Assembly (NCBI GenBank): GCA_937995345.1
Contig: CALKKS010000014.1
Location: forward strand, 1 to 64,000
Length of the DNA: 64,000 nt
DNA from: an uncultured Collinsella sp.
GTDB lineage: Bacteria; Actinomycetota; Coriobacteriia; Coriobacteriales; Coriobacteriaceae
Reading direction: 5' to 3'
Below are positions 52,128-61,493 of the stretch, one piece after another. Both the position numbers and the translations under genes were made by a program. Each line of letters opens with the position of its first letter. Position 1 is the stretch's first letter. The notes beneath the pieces are model-generated. The model was not told the DNA's origin, made no database searches, and was given only the letters and a program-made list of their open reading frames with translations.

Positions 52128-53059
52128 TGACCGAGGGGACCTTCGAGTTGCATCCAGGTGATGCGTTGTATCCTGAGACCGTTTTGGAGCTTTCTGATGT
52201 ACCCCAGACGCTCTATGTGCGCGGCAACGCCGAGGTGCTTTCGACGCCTGCGCTATCCATCATCGGTGCACGCAAGGCATCGCCGTACGGTCTCGCCGTG
52301 GCAGAACTTGCGGCCAAGGTGGCGGTTGAGGCGGGAGTGACGGTGGTTTCGGGCGGTGCGGTCGGCTGCGACCAGGCGTCGGGTTGGGCTGCGGTCAACG
52401 CCGGGGGCAAGCACGTCGTGGTACTGGGCACCGGCGCCGATGTTGTCTATCCGCGCTCGAGCGCCGGCCTCATCACGCGTACACTCGATACGGGTGGCGC
52501 GGTCGTTTCGATTTCGCCGTGGGGTATGGGGCCGCGTAAGTTTGCCTTTCCGCGCCGCAATCGCGTGATCGCAGCCCTGTCGCAAGCCCTCTTTGTATCC
52601 GAGGCGGGTATGCCCTCGGGTACGTTCTCCACGGCGGAAGCCGCTATGGACTTGGGTCGAGAGCTCCTTGCCGTGCCGGGCTCCATCCTATCGCCCGAGT
52701 CGCGTGGCACGAATTACCTCATTGCGAATGGTGCCTGCTGCATCATCGACGAGGAATCAATCGAGATGGCCATCTCGCGCATCTACGGCACGCTGCGCTA
52801 CTCGCGTCCCGATGCACCCGGTATTGCCGATCTGGACCCCACGCAGCAGGCCGTGATGCATGCGCTTATCGCCTCACCGCTCAAGGTCGACGACATTGCC
52901 GCGCTCGTCTCGCTTGATGCTGTCGGCGTGCTCAAGCTCTTGGGCTCGCTCGAGCTCGAGGGTCTTATCGAGCGCATGATGGATGGAAGGTATGCGCCCT
53001 CAAAGTTTGCGCTTCACGCCCAGACGCCCTTCGGTCACAATGGAAGGCGTGTCAATTAG
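52124..53059 (+). CDS. dprA: DNA-processing protein DprA
   Basis: 311 residues. The Rossmann fold has ALSIIGARKASPYG, VVSGGAVGCDQASGWAAV, VVVLGTGADVVYPR and FPRRNRVIAALS. A winged-helix DML1-like C-terminus covers about 240-300 (DPTQQAVMHALIASPLKVDDIA). It loads RecA on single-stranded DNA during transformation. It overlaps comM by ATGA. The usual N-terminal SAM-like domain is short or absent. Confidence 0.94.
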   Translation: MMTEGTFELHPGDALYPETVLELSDVPQTLYVRGNAEVLSTPALSIIGARKASPYGLAVAELAAKVAVEAGVTVVSGGAVGCDQASGWAAVNAGGKHVVVLGTGADVVYPRSSAGLITRTLDTGGAVVSISPWGMGPRKFAFPRRNRVIAALSQALFVSEAGMPSGTFSTAEAAMDLGRELLAVPGSILSPESRGTNYLIANGACCIIDEESIEMAISRIYGTLRYSRPDAPGIADLDPTQQAVMHALIASPLKVDDIAALVSLDAVGVLKLLGSLELEGLIERMMDGRYAPSKFALHAQTPFGHNGRRVN

Positions 53060-53073
53060 AAAGGTGTTTGCAG

Positions 53074-54411
53074 ATGCAGTTCGATCAGGTGACGGTTATC
53101 GGTGGCGGTCTGGCTGGTTCGGAATGTGCGATCCAGCTGGCAGATCGCGGGTTTGCCGTAAAGCTGTGCGAGATGCGCCCCCAGGTGAGCTCTCCGGCCC
53201 ACCATACCGATCACCTAGCCGAGCTCGTCTGCTCAAATTCGTTTAAGTCGACCCGTCCGGATTCCGCTGCTGGCCTGCTAAAGGCCGAGCTCGAGCGTAT
53301 GGGTTCGGTACTGCTCAATTGCGCCCATCGTGCGGCCGTTCCCGCTGGCGGTGCCCTGGCGGTCGACCGCGTCAAGTTTTCCGAGCTTGTCGAGGCCGAG
53401 GTGGCCGTTCGATCCAATATCGAGGTCGTGCACGGCGAGGTCACGCAGATTCCCGAGGGCCACGTGGTCATTGCCGCGGGCCCGCTGTGTTCGCCGGCAT
53501 TGAGCGAAGAGGTCATGAAGCTCGTCGGCGGCGACGCCTTGGCGTTCTTTGACGCTGCCGCGCCAATCGTCGATGCCTCCACGCTTGATATGGACGTGCT
53601 GTTCTCGCAGTCGCGCTACGAGGAGCAGGGGAGCGGCGACTATCTCAACGCTCCGCTCAACAAGGAGGAGTACGAGGCCTTTATCGAGGCACTCACCACC
53701 GCCGACCGCGTGGTGCTCAAGGACTTTGAGGGCGGCGACCTCTTCCAGGCCTGTCAGCCCGCCGAGGAGGTCGCCCGTACCGGTAAGGATGCTATCCGCT
53801 TTGGCGCCATGAAGCCCGTCGGCCTCACCGACCCGCGAACCGGACGTCGTCCCTGGGCGGCGATTCAGCTGCGTGCCGAAAACAAGGAAAAGACCGCCTA
53901 TAACCTGGTGGGCTTCCAGACTAATCTGACCTTTGGCGAGCAAAAGCGTGTCTTCCATATGGTTCCCGGTTTGGAGAATGCCGAGTTCTTCCGCTATGGC
54001 GTCATGCACCGCAATACCTTTGTCGATGCGCCGCATGTTCTTGACGGCACCTTTGCCGTGCCTGGCACGGGTGTGCGCCTCGCCGGTCAGATCACCGGCA
54101 CCGAGGGGTACATGGAAGCGGTGGCGACCGGTCTGCTTGCCGCGCTTAACACCTATGCCGAGGCTATCGGTGCGGCTTCTGTGGAGCTTCCTCGCGTGGG
54201 CGCCCTGGGTGCGCTCGTGGGCTATGCGACCGATCCGGCAACCGTGGGCTACCAACCCATGCATGTCAATTTTGGCCTGGTGCCGCCGCTCGAGGACGGC
54301 AAGCGCCGCAGTAAGCGCGACCGCTACCAGGCTTATGCGGATCGCGCCCTCGAGGCCCTCGATGCCTACTTGGCCACGCGCTCCGACTTGTTTGGAGGCG
54401 ACCGGTCATAG
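53074..54411 (+). CDS. trmFO: Methylenetetrahydrofolate-tRNA-(uracil-5-)-methyltransferase TrmFO
   Basis: The 445-residue FAD enzyme makes ribothymidine-54 in tRNA using methylenetetrahydrofolate. The FAD motif VIGGGLAGSECAIQLA is at the N-terminus, followed by CSNSFKS, MKPVGLTDPRTGRRPWAAIQLR and GQITGTEGYMEA. ATG 53074 follows AAAGGTG. In Bacillus this gene lies after topA; here it follows dprA directly. Its 3' end overlaps the likely start of xerC. Confidence 0.96.
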   Translation: MQFDQVTVIGGGLAGSECAIQLADRGFAVKLCEMRPQVSSPAHHTDHLAELVCSNSFKSTRPDSAAGLLKAELERMGSVLLNCAHRAAVPAGGALAVDRVKFSELVEAEVAVRSNIEVVHGEVTQIPEGHVVIAAGPLCSPALSEEVMKLVGGDALAFFDAAAPIVDASTLDMDVLFSQSRYEEQGSGDYLNAPLNKEEYEAFIEALTTADRVVLKDFEGGDLFQACQPAEEVARTGKDAIRFGAMKPVGLTDPRTGRRPWAAIQLRAENKEKTAYNLVGFQTNLTFGEQKRVFHMVPGLENAEFFRYGVMHRNTFVDAPHVLDGTFAVPGTGVRLAGQITGTEGYMEAVATGLLAALNTYAEAIGAASVELPRVGALGALVGYATDPATVGYQPMHVNFGLVPPLEDGKRRSKRDRYQAYADRALEALDAYLATRSDLFGGDRS

Positions 54412-55328
54412 CCTTTGACCTGTACGATACCGTCGACTCGTTTATCGCCTACATCGCTCGTGTCGAGGGGCTCTCTCCCAATACGGTGACTGCCTATGGA
54501 TCGCGGTTGGAGCGCTTTGCTGCATGGTGCGAGCGTACGGGTGTCGATGCGCGTATGGCCGACGTGCGTACCGTCCGCGCGTATTTGGCCGAGCTTTCGC
54601 GCGAGCGGGTGGCGCCTCGCACCCTTGCGGCGCATCTGTCGGCTATCCGATCGCTCTATCGATGGATGGCTGCCGAGGGGATCGTGGAGGGCGATGCGGT
54701 CTCGGCGATTTCCTCGCCCAAGCTGCCGCGCGACCTGCCCGGTGTGCTGACGACCCAGCAGGTCGAGGCGCTACTCCAAGCCCCCGATACCTCAACACCC
54801 GCGGGATTGCGCGATGCGACGATGCTCGAGCTTCTTTATGCATCCGGTGCGCGCATCTCAGAGCTTGCGGCGCTCAATGTGGAATCCATCTCATGGTCCG
54901 AGCGCACGCTGAGGCTATGGGGCAAGGGGAGCAAGGAACGTATCGTTCCTCTGTATCGTCGCGCACTCGAGGCGACGCGCACCTATGTCGAGGAGGGGAG
55001 ACCGGCGCTGCTCACGCAGGCAAAGCGCCGCGAAGCTGCAGCCGGCCTGCATCCGCTGTTTATTTCTGCGCGCGGCAATCGCATGAGTGCCGCTATGCTC
55101 AGACGACGGTTCCATATGCTGGCGACGCTCGCAGATATCCCTGCCGACATTGCCCCGCATGCGATGCGCCACACCTTTGCGACCGATCTACTCGAGGGTG
55201 GCGCGGACCTGCGATCGGTTCAAGAGCTGCTCGGGCATGCGAGCTTGTCCACGACGCAGATCTACACGCATCTCACGCCCGACCGGCTTAAGCGCGCCGT
55301 GACCCAGGCCCATCCCCGGGGTGAGTAA
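54408..55328 (+). CDS. xerC: Tyrosine recombinase XerC
   Basis: The catalytic residues are complete: Arg in ASGARISEL, Lys in GKGSKERIVPL, HAMRHTF (H-x-x-R), LGHASLSTTQIYTHL with the second His and the nucleophile Tyr. It resolves chromosome dimers at dif. The first usual start is GTG 54486 (280 residues), but the frame upstream encodes DTVDSFIAYIARVEGLSPNT, the normal first helix of the core-binding domain. No ATG, GTG or TTG exists between there and trmFO. ATA at 54408, nine bases after GGAGG and overlapping the trmFO stop, would give 306 residues, the usual length. CTG 54420 is an alternative. The start is therefore uncertain. Confidence 0.88.
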   Translation: MAFDLYDTVDSFIAYIARVEGLSPNTVTAYGSRLERFAAWCERTGVDARMADVRTVRAYLAELSRERVAPRTLAAHLSAIRSLYRWMAAEGIVEGDAVSAISSPKLPRDLPGVLTTQQVEALLQAPDTSTPAGLRDATMLELLYASGARISELAALNVESISWSERTLRLWGKGSKERIVPLYRRALEATRTYVEEGRPALLTQAKRREAAAGLHPLFISARGNRMSAAMLRRRFHMLATLADIPADIAPHAMRHTFATDLLEGGADLRSVQELLGHASLSTTQIYTHLTPDRLKRAVTQAHPRGE

Positions 55329-55375
55329 GCTGGGCGGCTCGCGTTGCGCCTTAGGTGTGTGGTTTTGATTGCGGG

Positions 55376-55404
55376 TTGGCAGGAAGAGGTAATCCTGCTA
55401 TCAT
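55376..55404 (+). promoter_or_regulatory. Promoter of rpsB-tsf
   Basis: TTGGCA (55376-55381) and TATCAT (55399-55404) are 17 bases apart. The leader of about 135 bases before rpsB contains possible hairpins (for example GGGTTGC/GCAAC near 55412) and may carry S2 feedback control. Confidence 0.7.
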
Positions 55405-55545
55405 TCATCGGGTTGCTTCACGGCAACAGGTTTTTATCACGCACGCGCGGCTACTTCATACCGTGGTGCCCGGGCTTTGGTAGCACATGTCCGGGTTGGT
55501 TTTGGAGGATGACCCCGCGCGGAGGCAAACCACAGGAGGTTTAAC

Positions 55546-56274
55546 ATGGCTACCAAGATTAATATCCGCACCCTGCTCGAGGCCGGCTGCCACTTCGGTC
55601 ACCAGACCCGTCGCTGGAACCCCAAGATGAAGCCGTTCATCTTCGGTGAGCGCAACGGCATCTACATCCTCGACCTCAAGCAGACCATCCTCGATGCCGA
55701 CCAGGCCTACACCTTCGTCAAGAACGTCGCCAAGGGTGGCAACGTGCTGTTCGTCGGCACCAAGAAGCAGGCTCAGGAGGCCGTCAAGAACGCCGCTGAG
55801 CGCGCCAACATGCCTTACATCAACCAGCGTTGGCTCGGCGGCATGCTGACCAACTTCGTCACCATCCGCTCCCGCATCAACCGCATGGAGGAGCTCGAGG
55901 CCATGGTCGAGGACGGCCGCATGGCAGTGCTCCCCAAGAAGGAGCAGGCTGTGCTCGGTAAGGAGCTCACCAAGCTCCAGACCAACCTCGGTGGCGCCCG
56001 CGACATGAAGGGTCTGCCCCAGGCTCTCTTCGTTATCGACACCAAGCGCGAGGAGAACGCCATCAAGGAGGCCCAGCGCCTGAACATCCCCGTCGTCGCT
56101 CTGATCGACACCAACTCCGATCCCGACGAGGTCGAGTACGGCATCCCCTGCAACGATGACGCTATCTCCGCTGTCACCCTTATGTGCGAGCTCATGGCTG
56201 ACGCCTGCCTCGCTGGCTCCGGCAAGGAGCAGGTCTCCGAGGCCGAGATGGCCGCTGAGCCCAAGGCCGAGTAA
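55546..56274 (+). CDS. rpsB: 30S ribosomal protein S2
   Basis: 242 residues: LLEAGCHFGHQTRRWNPKMKPFIFGERNGI and YINQRWLGGMLTNFVTIRSRI are S2 signatures (quoted in part). AGGAGG precedes ATG 55546. The C-terminus ends in an Ala/Glu tail (SEAEMAAEPKAE). tsf follows after 45 bases. Confidence 0.97.
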   Translation: MATKINIRTLLEAGCHFGHQTRRWNPKMKPFIFGERNGIYILDLKQTILDADQAYTFVKNVAKGGNVLFVGTKKQAQEAVKNAAERANMPYINQRWLGGMLTNFVTIRSRINRMEELEAMVEDGRMAVLPKKEQAVLGKELTKLQTNLGGARDMKGLPQALFVIDTKREENAIKEAQRLNIPVVALIDTNSDPDEVEYGIPCNDDAISAVTLMCELMADACLAGSGKEQVSEAEMAAEPKAE

Positions 56275-56319
56275 ATCAGTCTTAGTTAATTCTTTTTCAT
56301 CTCTTTGAAAGGAACCACA

Positions 56320-57189
56320 ATGGCCCAGATTACCGCCGCTATGGTCAAGCAGCTCCGCGAGATGACCGACTCCCCGATGATGGAGTGCAAGAAGGCTCTC
56401 GTCGAGGCTGACGGCGACATGGACGCCGCTGTCGACGTTCTGCGCAAGAACGGCCTCGCCAAGGCTGCCAAGAAGGCTGGCCGCGAGACCAACGAGGGCG
56501 CTGTCGCCGCGTTCGTCTCTGAGGACGGCAAGACCGGCGCTCTGCTCGAGCTCTCCTGCGAGACCGACTTCGTCGGCTCCAACGCCAAGTTCACCGGCTT
56601 TGCTTCCAAGGTCGCTGAGGTTGTCGCTACCACCGAGCCTGCTGACGTCGACGCTCTGCTCGAGAAGCCGATGGGCGAGGAGACCGTTTCCTCCGAGCTC
56701 ACCGAGATGATTCACATCATGGGCGAGAACATGAAGATCTCCCGTTTCGCCGCTCGCAAGGCTGAGAACGGCGCTCTCGCTTCTTACATCCACATGGGTG
56801 GTAAGATCGGCGTTCTCGTCGAGTTCGCTTTCGAGAAGGCCGAGACCGCTCAGGCTGAGTCCTTCAAGACCTTTGCTCACGACGTTGCCCTTCAGGTTGC
56901 CGCCGTCGCCCCGATTTGCGCTACCCGCGATCAGGTTCCGGCCGAGACCGTCGAGCACGAGAAGCAGATCTACATGGCACAGGCTGCCGAGTCCGGCAAG
57001 CCCGAGGCTATCCAGGAGAAGATGGCTGTTGGCCGTCTGGAGAAGTTCTACAAGCAGTCCGTGCTCACCGAGCAGGAGTTCATCAAGGACAGCTCCCTCA
57101 CCATCAAGAAGTACGCTGAGCAGGTCTCCAAGGAGCTCGGCGACACCATTACCGTCGTTGCCTTTGACCGTCTGGTCCGTGGCGAGTAA
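56320..57189 (+). CDS. tsf: Elongation factor Ts
   Basis: 289 residues. The N-terminal UBA-like domain ends with TDSPMMECKKALVEADGDMD, and the core has ELSCETDFVGSNAKF. It exchanges GDP for GTP on EF-Tu. GAAAGGA precedes ATG 56320. A terminator follows. Confidence 0.97.
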   Translation: MAQITAAMVKQLREMTDSPMMECKKALVEADGDMDAAVDVLRKNGLAKAAKKAGRETNEGAVAAFVSEDGKTGALLELSCETDFVGSNAKFTGFASKVAEVVATTEPADVDALLEKPMGEETVSSELTEMIHIMGENMKISRFAARKAENGALASYIHMGGKIGVLVEFAFEKAETAQAESFKTFAHDVALQVAAVAPICATRDQVPAETVEHEKQIYMAQAAESGKPEAIQEKMAVGRLEKFYKQSVLTEQEFIKDSSLTIKKYAEQVSKELGDTITVVAFDRLVRGE

Positions 57190-57212
57190 ATAAGCTCTTG
57201 TAGCTGGTAATG

Positions 57213-57248
57213 AGCAGGCTGTGGGTTTTACTCACAGCCTGCTTTTTC
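57213..57248 (+). terminator. Terminator after tsf
   Basis: AGCAGGCTGTG (57213-57223) pairs with CACAGCCTGCT (57233-57243), followed by TTTTTC. Confidence 0.9.
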
Positions 57249-57306
57249 ATGGCTCCCCGTTAAGCCTTTGATATTATGTTGTGAGTCTAATTAAAGGAGG
57301 ATCGCT

Positions 57307-58029
57307 TTGTCCGACATCCGATATAAACGCGTGCTTCTGAAGCTCTCCGGCGAAGCGCTGATGGGCGATGGCAACTACGGCATCGACCCCAAGGTTACCG
57401 ATCATCTTGCCAAGCAGGTCAAGGAGCTGCTCGCTGTTGGCCATGAGGTTGGCGTCGTTGTCGGCGGCGGCAACATTTTCCGCGGCATGGCCGGCGCCGC
57501 CGGTGGTATGGAGCGCGCCCAGGCCGATTACATGGGCATGCTCGCTACCGTTATGAACGCGCTTGCCCTGCAGGATGCCTTTGAGCACAATGATGTTCCC
57601 TGCCGCGTGATGAGCGCTATCCAGATGAACGAGATCTGCGAGCCCTATATTCGCCGTCGCGCCATCAACCACCTGTCCAAGGGCAACGTCGTAATCTTTG
57701 CCGCCGGATCGGGCAATCCGTACTTTACGACTGACACCGCCGCGGCCCTTCGCGCCTGCGAGATCGGTGCCGAGATTCTGATTAAAGCCACCAAGGTTGA
57801 TGGCATCTACGACAAAGATCCCGTCAAGTGCGCCGACGCCGTCCGCTTTGACAAGATCACCTATCACGAGGTGCTCGTTCGCGGCCTACAGGTTATGGAT
57901 TCCACGGCTACGGCTCTTTGCCAGGACAACCGTATGCCCATTTTGGTCCTCAACATCGATGGCGAGGACACCGTCAAGCGCGCGCTCGCGGGTGAGCCCG
58001 TCGGCACGCTCGTCTATCAGGAGGATTAA
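57307..58029 (+). CDS. pyrH: Uridylate kinase
   Basis: 240 residues from a TTG start after AAAGGAGG. Amino-acid-kinase fold motifs: RVLLKLSGEALMG, VVVGGGNIFRG, AAGSGNPYFTTDTAAALRA and a KVDGIYDKDP loop. It phosphorylates UMP to UDP, which is upstream of UDP-sugars used for cell wall and Galf. frr follows after 2 bases. Confidence 0.97.
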   Translation: MSDIRYKRVLLKLSGEALMGDGNYGIDPKVTDHLAKQVKELLAVGHEVGVVVGGGNIFRGMAGAAGGMERAQADYMGMLATVMNALALQDAFEHNDVPCRVMSAIQMNEICEPYIRRRAINHLSKGNVVIFAAGSGNPYFTTDTAAALRACEIGAEILIKATKVDGIYDKDPVKCADAVRFDKITYHEVLVRGLQVMDSTATALCQDNRMPILVLNIDGEDTVKRALAGEPVGTLVYQED

Positions 58030-58031
58030 GC

Positions 58032-58568
58032 ATGGCAGAGAACATCACCGCCCACATGGACAAGTCGCTCGAGTCCCTCAAGCACAACTTCTCCAAGGTC
58101 CGCACTGGTCGCGCTAACGCCAACATCCTGTCCGACATCACCGTCGACTACTACGGTGTTCCTACGCCAGTCACGCAGGTTGCCGCCGTTAAGACCCCCG
58201 AGGCCCACATGCTGCTTATCGAGCCGTGGGATAAGGCGCTCATCAATGCCATCGTTAAGGCCATCAGTGCCTCCGACCTGGGCATTACCCCCAACTCCGA
58301 TGGTACCGTCGTACGTTTGCCGTTCCCGGCTCCCACCGAGGAGCGTCGTCGCGAGCTCGTTAAGGAGTGTCGCGAGTACGCCGAGCAGGCCAAGGTCTCC
58401 ATCCGCAACATCCGCCGCGACTATAACAACAAGCTCGAGCGCGACGAGGAGCTCACCGAGGACGACGTCCGTCGCGAGCAGGCCAAGGTCCAGAAGCATA
58501 CCGATGAGTATGTCGCCAAGGTCGAGGAGCTTCTGAAGGAAAAAGAAGCCGAGGTCATGGAGATCTAA
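58032..58568 (+). CDS. frr: Ribosome recycling factor
   Basis: 178 residues. KVRTGRANANILSDITVDYYG and LVKECREYAEQAKVSIRNIRRD are RRF signatures (quoted in part). Together with EF-G it splits post-termination ribosomes. Confidence 0.97.
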   Translation: MAENITAHMDKSLESLKHNFSKVRTGRANANILSDITVDYYGVPTPVTQVAAVKTPEAHMLLIEPWDKALINAIVKAISASDLGITPNSDGTVVRLPFPAPTEERRRELVKECREYAEQAKVSIRNIRRDYNNKLERDEELTEDDVRREQAKVQKHTDEYVAKVEELLKEKEAEVMEI

Positions 58569-58569
58569 G

Positions 58570-59364
58570 GTGCAATACGACGAGCATAAACTGGTCGAGT
58601 ACTTTGCCGACGCCCCTTCGGGCGTCGGTTTTTCCGACCTTGACCTCAATAACATTCCGCACCATATTTCGTGCATCATGGATGGCAACGGCCGTTGGGC
58701 CACGGCGCGCGGTCTTGCCCGCACCGAAGGCCACAAGGCCGGCATCGTCTCGCTGCGCGAGATCATTACCGCCTGCGTACGCCTGGGCGTCGACGTGCTT
58801 TCGGCCTATGCGTTTTCGACCGAAAACTGGAATCGCCCGCAGCACGAAGTCAACGTTCTGATGCACCTGTTTGCTAAGACGTTTATCGATGAGCTTCCGT
58901 TGCTTAAGCGCGAGAACGTTCGCGTCGTCTTTTTGGGCGATATTTCCGCGCTGCCCAAGAAGACCCGCGACGTCTTTGAGCGCGGCCTTGCCGAGTGCGC
59001 CGACCATACCGGTATGACGCTGGCGCTGGCTGTCAACTACGGCGCCCGGGCTGAGATCACCCGCGCTGTCCGCCAGATCGCACTTGATGCGGCTGCCGGC
59101 AAGATTGATCCCGCCACAGTAGACGACAATATGGTGGCTTCGCACCTGTACACTGCCGGTCTTCCCGATCCGGAGCTCGTGATTCGCACCTCTGGCGAGT
59201 TACGCCTTTCGAACTATCTGCTGTGGCAGGTTGCCTATTCCGAGTTCTATGTCACCGATACCTATTGGCCTGACTTTGATCGCTGGGGCCTTGTCGACGC
59301 CATTTTGGCCTACCAGGGTCGCGACCGTAGGTTTGGTGGACTGAGTAAGACCGAGGAGGCTTAA
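58570..59364 (+). CDS. uppS: Isoprenyl transferase (undecaprenyl diphosphate synthase type)
   Basis: 264 residues from a GTG start one base after frr. The catalytic N-terminal motif is HISCIMDGNGRWATARG with the Mg-binding Asp. VLSAYAFSTENWNRP follows, and the C-terminal region has LVIRTSGELRLSNYLLWQ. The product carries peptidoglycan and surface-polymer subunits across the membrane. A prenyl chain length other than C55 cannot be excluded. Confidence 0.95.
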   Translation: MQYDEHKLVEYFADAPSGVGFSDLDLNNIPHHISCIMDGNGRWATARGLARTEGHKAGIVSLREIITACVRLGVDVLSAYAFSTENWNRPQHEVNVLMHLFAKTFIDELPLLKRENVRVVFLGDISALPKKTRDVFERGLAECADHTGMTLALAVNYGARAEITRAVRQIALDAAAGKIDPATVDDNMVASHLYTAGLPDPELVIRTSGELRLSNYLLWQVAYSEFYVTDTYWPDFDRWGLVDAILAYQGRDRRFGGLSKTEEA

Positions 59365-59366
59365 TC

Positions 59367-60281
59367 GTGTCCGAACGTCCCAAGGCATCCGCTCCCAAGG
59401 CGCCTACTTCCGCGACGCCCGTGCGTAAGGCTGCCACTGCGGGAGCGCCTGCGGCGAAGAGCGGCTCCGGTTCGTGGCTGGCGGGCTTTATCACCCGTGC
59501 CGCTGCCGGTATCGTCTATGCCGTTGTCTTTATCCTGTGCCTCGTTTTGGGTATTGTTCCCACGGCCATCTTCGTGTCCGTCATGAGCGGTCTGTGCTGC
59601 TATGAGTTCTTCCGCATGACGAGGCTCGATGGCAAGGTTGCCAACGAGCGCCTTGGTATCGCTGCCGCCGTGCTCTTTCCGCTCTCGGCACTGGGCGATT
59701 CGCTGCTGTTGAACGCCCTGCTGTTCGCTTTGATGCTTGCGGTTGGTATCTGGTATGTCTGGTCTCCGCGAACTCGCATCTCCGACGTTGCCGTGACGCT
59801 CATGGGCCCTATCTACACTGGCTTTATGCTGTCGGCTATCGTGCTGCTGCGCGATGCCGTGCCCGGTTTTGCCGGCGCCCTGCTTTCAGTGGGCGTTTGT
59901 GCGTCCCTTTGGGTCTCCGACTCGTTTGCCTACATCGTGGGCAGCCGCATCGGTAAGCATAAGATGGTCCCCAAGATCTCTCCCAAAAAGAGCTGGGAAG
60001 GCTTTGTCGGCGGCATTTTGGGCTCTGTCTTGATCTGGCTCATCCTGTGGGCGACGCACTTCTACAAGCTCAGCCTGCCCTATGCACTGCTGTGCGGCGT
60101 GGTCGTCTCCATCCTGGGCGTTATCGGCGACCTCATCGAGTCGCGTATCAAGCGCGGTGTGGGCGTCAAAGATTCCGGTAATCTCATCCCAGGCCACGGC
60201 GGCATGCTCGACCGCAGCGATTCGCTCATCTTTGGCTGCATTACCGCGCAGCTGCTGCTGATGATCGGAGGCGTGCTGTAA
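59367..60281 (+). CDS. cdsA: Phosphatidate cytidylyltransferase
   Basis: 304 residues from a GTG start. An Ala/Pro/Lys-rich cytoplasmic N-terminus (about 1-38) precedes seven or eight membrane helices. The CDP-diglyceride synthetase signature near the C-terminus reads SRIKRGVGVKDSGNLIPGHGG and then DRSDS. ISPKKSWEGFVGG is also conserved. It makes CDP-diacylglycerol for phospholipids. The stop overlaps the dxr start (TAATG). Confidence 0.95.
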   Translation: MSERPKASAPKAPTSATPVRKAATAGAPAAKSGSGSWLAGFITRAAAGIVYAVVFILCLVLGIVPTAIFVSVMSGLCCYEFFRMTRLDGKVANERLGIAAAVLFPLSALGDSLLLNALLFALMLAVGIWYVWSPRTRISDVAVTLMGPIYTGFMLSAIVLLRDAVPGFAGALLSVGVCASLWVSDSFAYIVGSRIGKHKMVPKISPKKSWEGFVGGILGSVLIWLILWATHFYKLSLPYALLCGVVVSILGVIGDLIESRIKRGVGVKDSGNLIPGHGGMLDRSDSLIFGCITAQLLLMIGGVL

Positions 60282-61468
60282 TGGCGTATCAGACCACCTA
60301 CGGTCCCGATGGGCGTCTTCGTGTTGCCATTTTGGGCTGTACGGGCTCTATCGGCACTCAGGCGCTCGATGTGTGCCGTCAGCATGCCGATCGCCTGCAG
60401 GTGACGGCGCTTTCCGTTAACTCCAGCACCTCCGAGCTCGTTGCCGCTGCCCGTGAGTTCTCGGTTCCGGCGGTCGCCGTGGCGGACGCCTCCCATGGCG
60501 CCGACGCGGTGCTCCAGGAACTGCCCGAGGGCACGGAGCTCGGCGTTGGCGCGCAGGCCGTGTGTGAGCTCGCATGCCGCGATGATGTCGACTGCGTGCT
60601 CGTGGCCATCGTGGGCGCTGCCGGTCTCGAGGCGAGCCATGCTGCCCTGACCTCGAACAAGCGTCTTGCCCTGGCCAACAAGGAGTCGCTCGTCGTCGGT
60701 GGCGATCTGCTTATGCCGTTGGCGCAGCCGGGCCAGCTTATCCCGGTCGACTCCGAGCATTCCGCCATCTACCAGTGCTATCTGGGCGAAAATCCGCGCG
60801 AGGCTCACTGCATTTGGCTTACCTGCTCGGGTGGCCCGTTCTTTGGCCGCACGCGTGACGAGCTCGATCGCGTGACGCGCGCCGATGCCCTGGCGCATCC
60901 CACGTGGGCTATGGGTGCCAAGATCACGATTGACTCCGCCACCCTCATGAACAAAGGTCTGGAGCGTATCGAGGCCATGCATCTGTTTGGCTGCGATCTC
61001 GATTTCATTGACGTGGTCGTGCAGCGCCAGTCTAAGATTCACTCCATGGTCGAGTTTGCCGACGGCTCTGTGATGGCGCATCTCGGTGCCTCCGATATGC
61101 GCATTCCCATCCAGTTTGCCTTCTCGTATCCTGAGCGTTGGGATACGCCGGCTCCGCGTATCGATTTCCGCGAGCTAGGGCAGCTTACCTTTGACGCGGC
61201 CGATATGGATACCTTCCGCTGCCTTGCGCTGGCCGAACGTGCCGGCAAGACCGGCGGCACCATGCCATGCGTGCTCAATGCCGCTAACGAGGTCGCCGTC
61301 GATGCCTTCCTGCATGATGGCTGCAGCTTTACCGATATCGATCGCATTGTGGAATCCTGCATGGATGCTCACGATGTGCAGGCGGTCGATTCGTTTGAAC
61401 AGCTTCGCGACATCGATGCGTGGGCGCGTGAAAAGGCCGCGCAGGTGCTCGCCGCAACCCGTTCTTAA
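60281..61468 (+). CDS. dxr: 1-deoxy-D-xylulose 5-phosphate reductoisomerase
   Basis: 395 residues. The NADPH motif ILGCTGSIGTQALDV opens the protein, LALANKESLVVGG and PVDSEHSAIYQCYLG carry active-site residues, and GAKITIDSATLMNKGLE follows. It is the second step of the MEP isoprenoid pathway. ispG, a later step, is two genes downstream, and uppS uses the product. Confidence 0.97.
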   Translation: MAYQTTYGPDGRLRVAILGCTGSIGTQALDVCRQHADRLQVTALSVNSSTSELVAAAREFSVPAVAVADASHGADAVLQELPEGTELGVGAQAVCELACRDDVDCVLVAIVGAAGLEASHAALTSNKRLALANKESLVVGGDLLMPLAQPGQLIPVDSEHSAIYQCYLGENPREAHCIWLTCSGGPFFGRTRDELDRVTRADALAHPTWAMGAKITIDSATLMNKGLERIEAMHLFGCDLDFIDVVVQRQSKIHSMVEFADGSVMAHLGASDMRIPIQFAFSYPERWDTPAPRIDFRELGQLTFDAADMDTFRCLALAERAGKTGGTMPCVLNAANEVAVDAFLHDGCSFTDIDRIVESCMDAHDVQAVDSFEQLRDIDAWAREKAAQVLAATRS

Positions 61469-61493
61469 CCCATAAGGATTGCTTTTTCGTTTT

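Noticed and set aside
54408..55328. Phage or integron-type integrase
   Set aside because: It has XerC length and motifs and lies in the conserved trmFO-xerC context; there are no attachment-site repeats or phage genes nearby.
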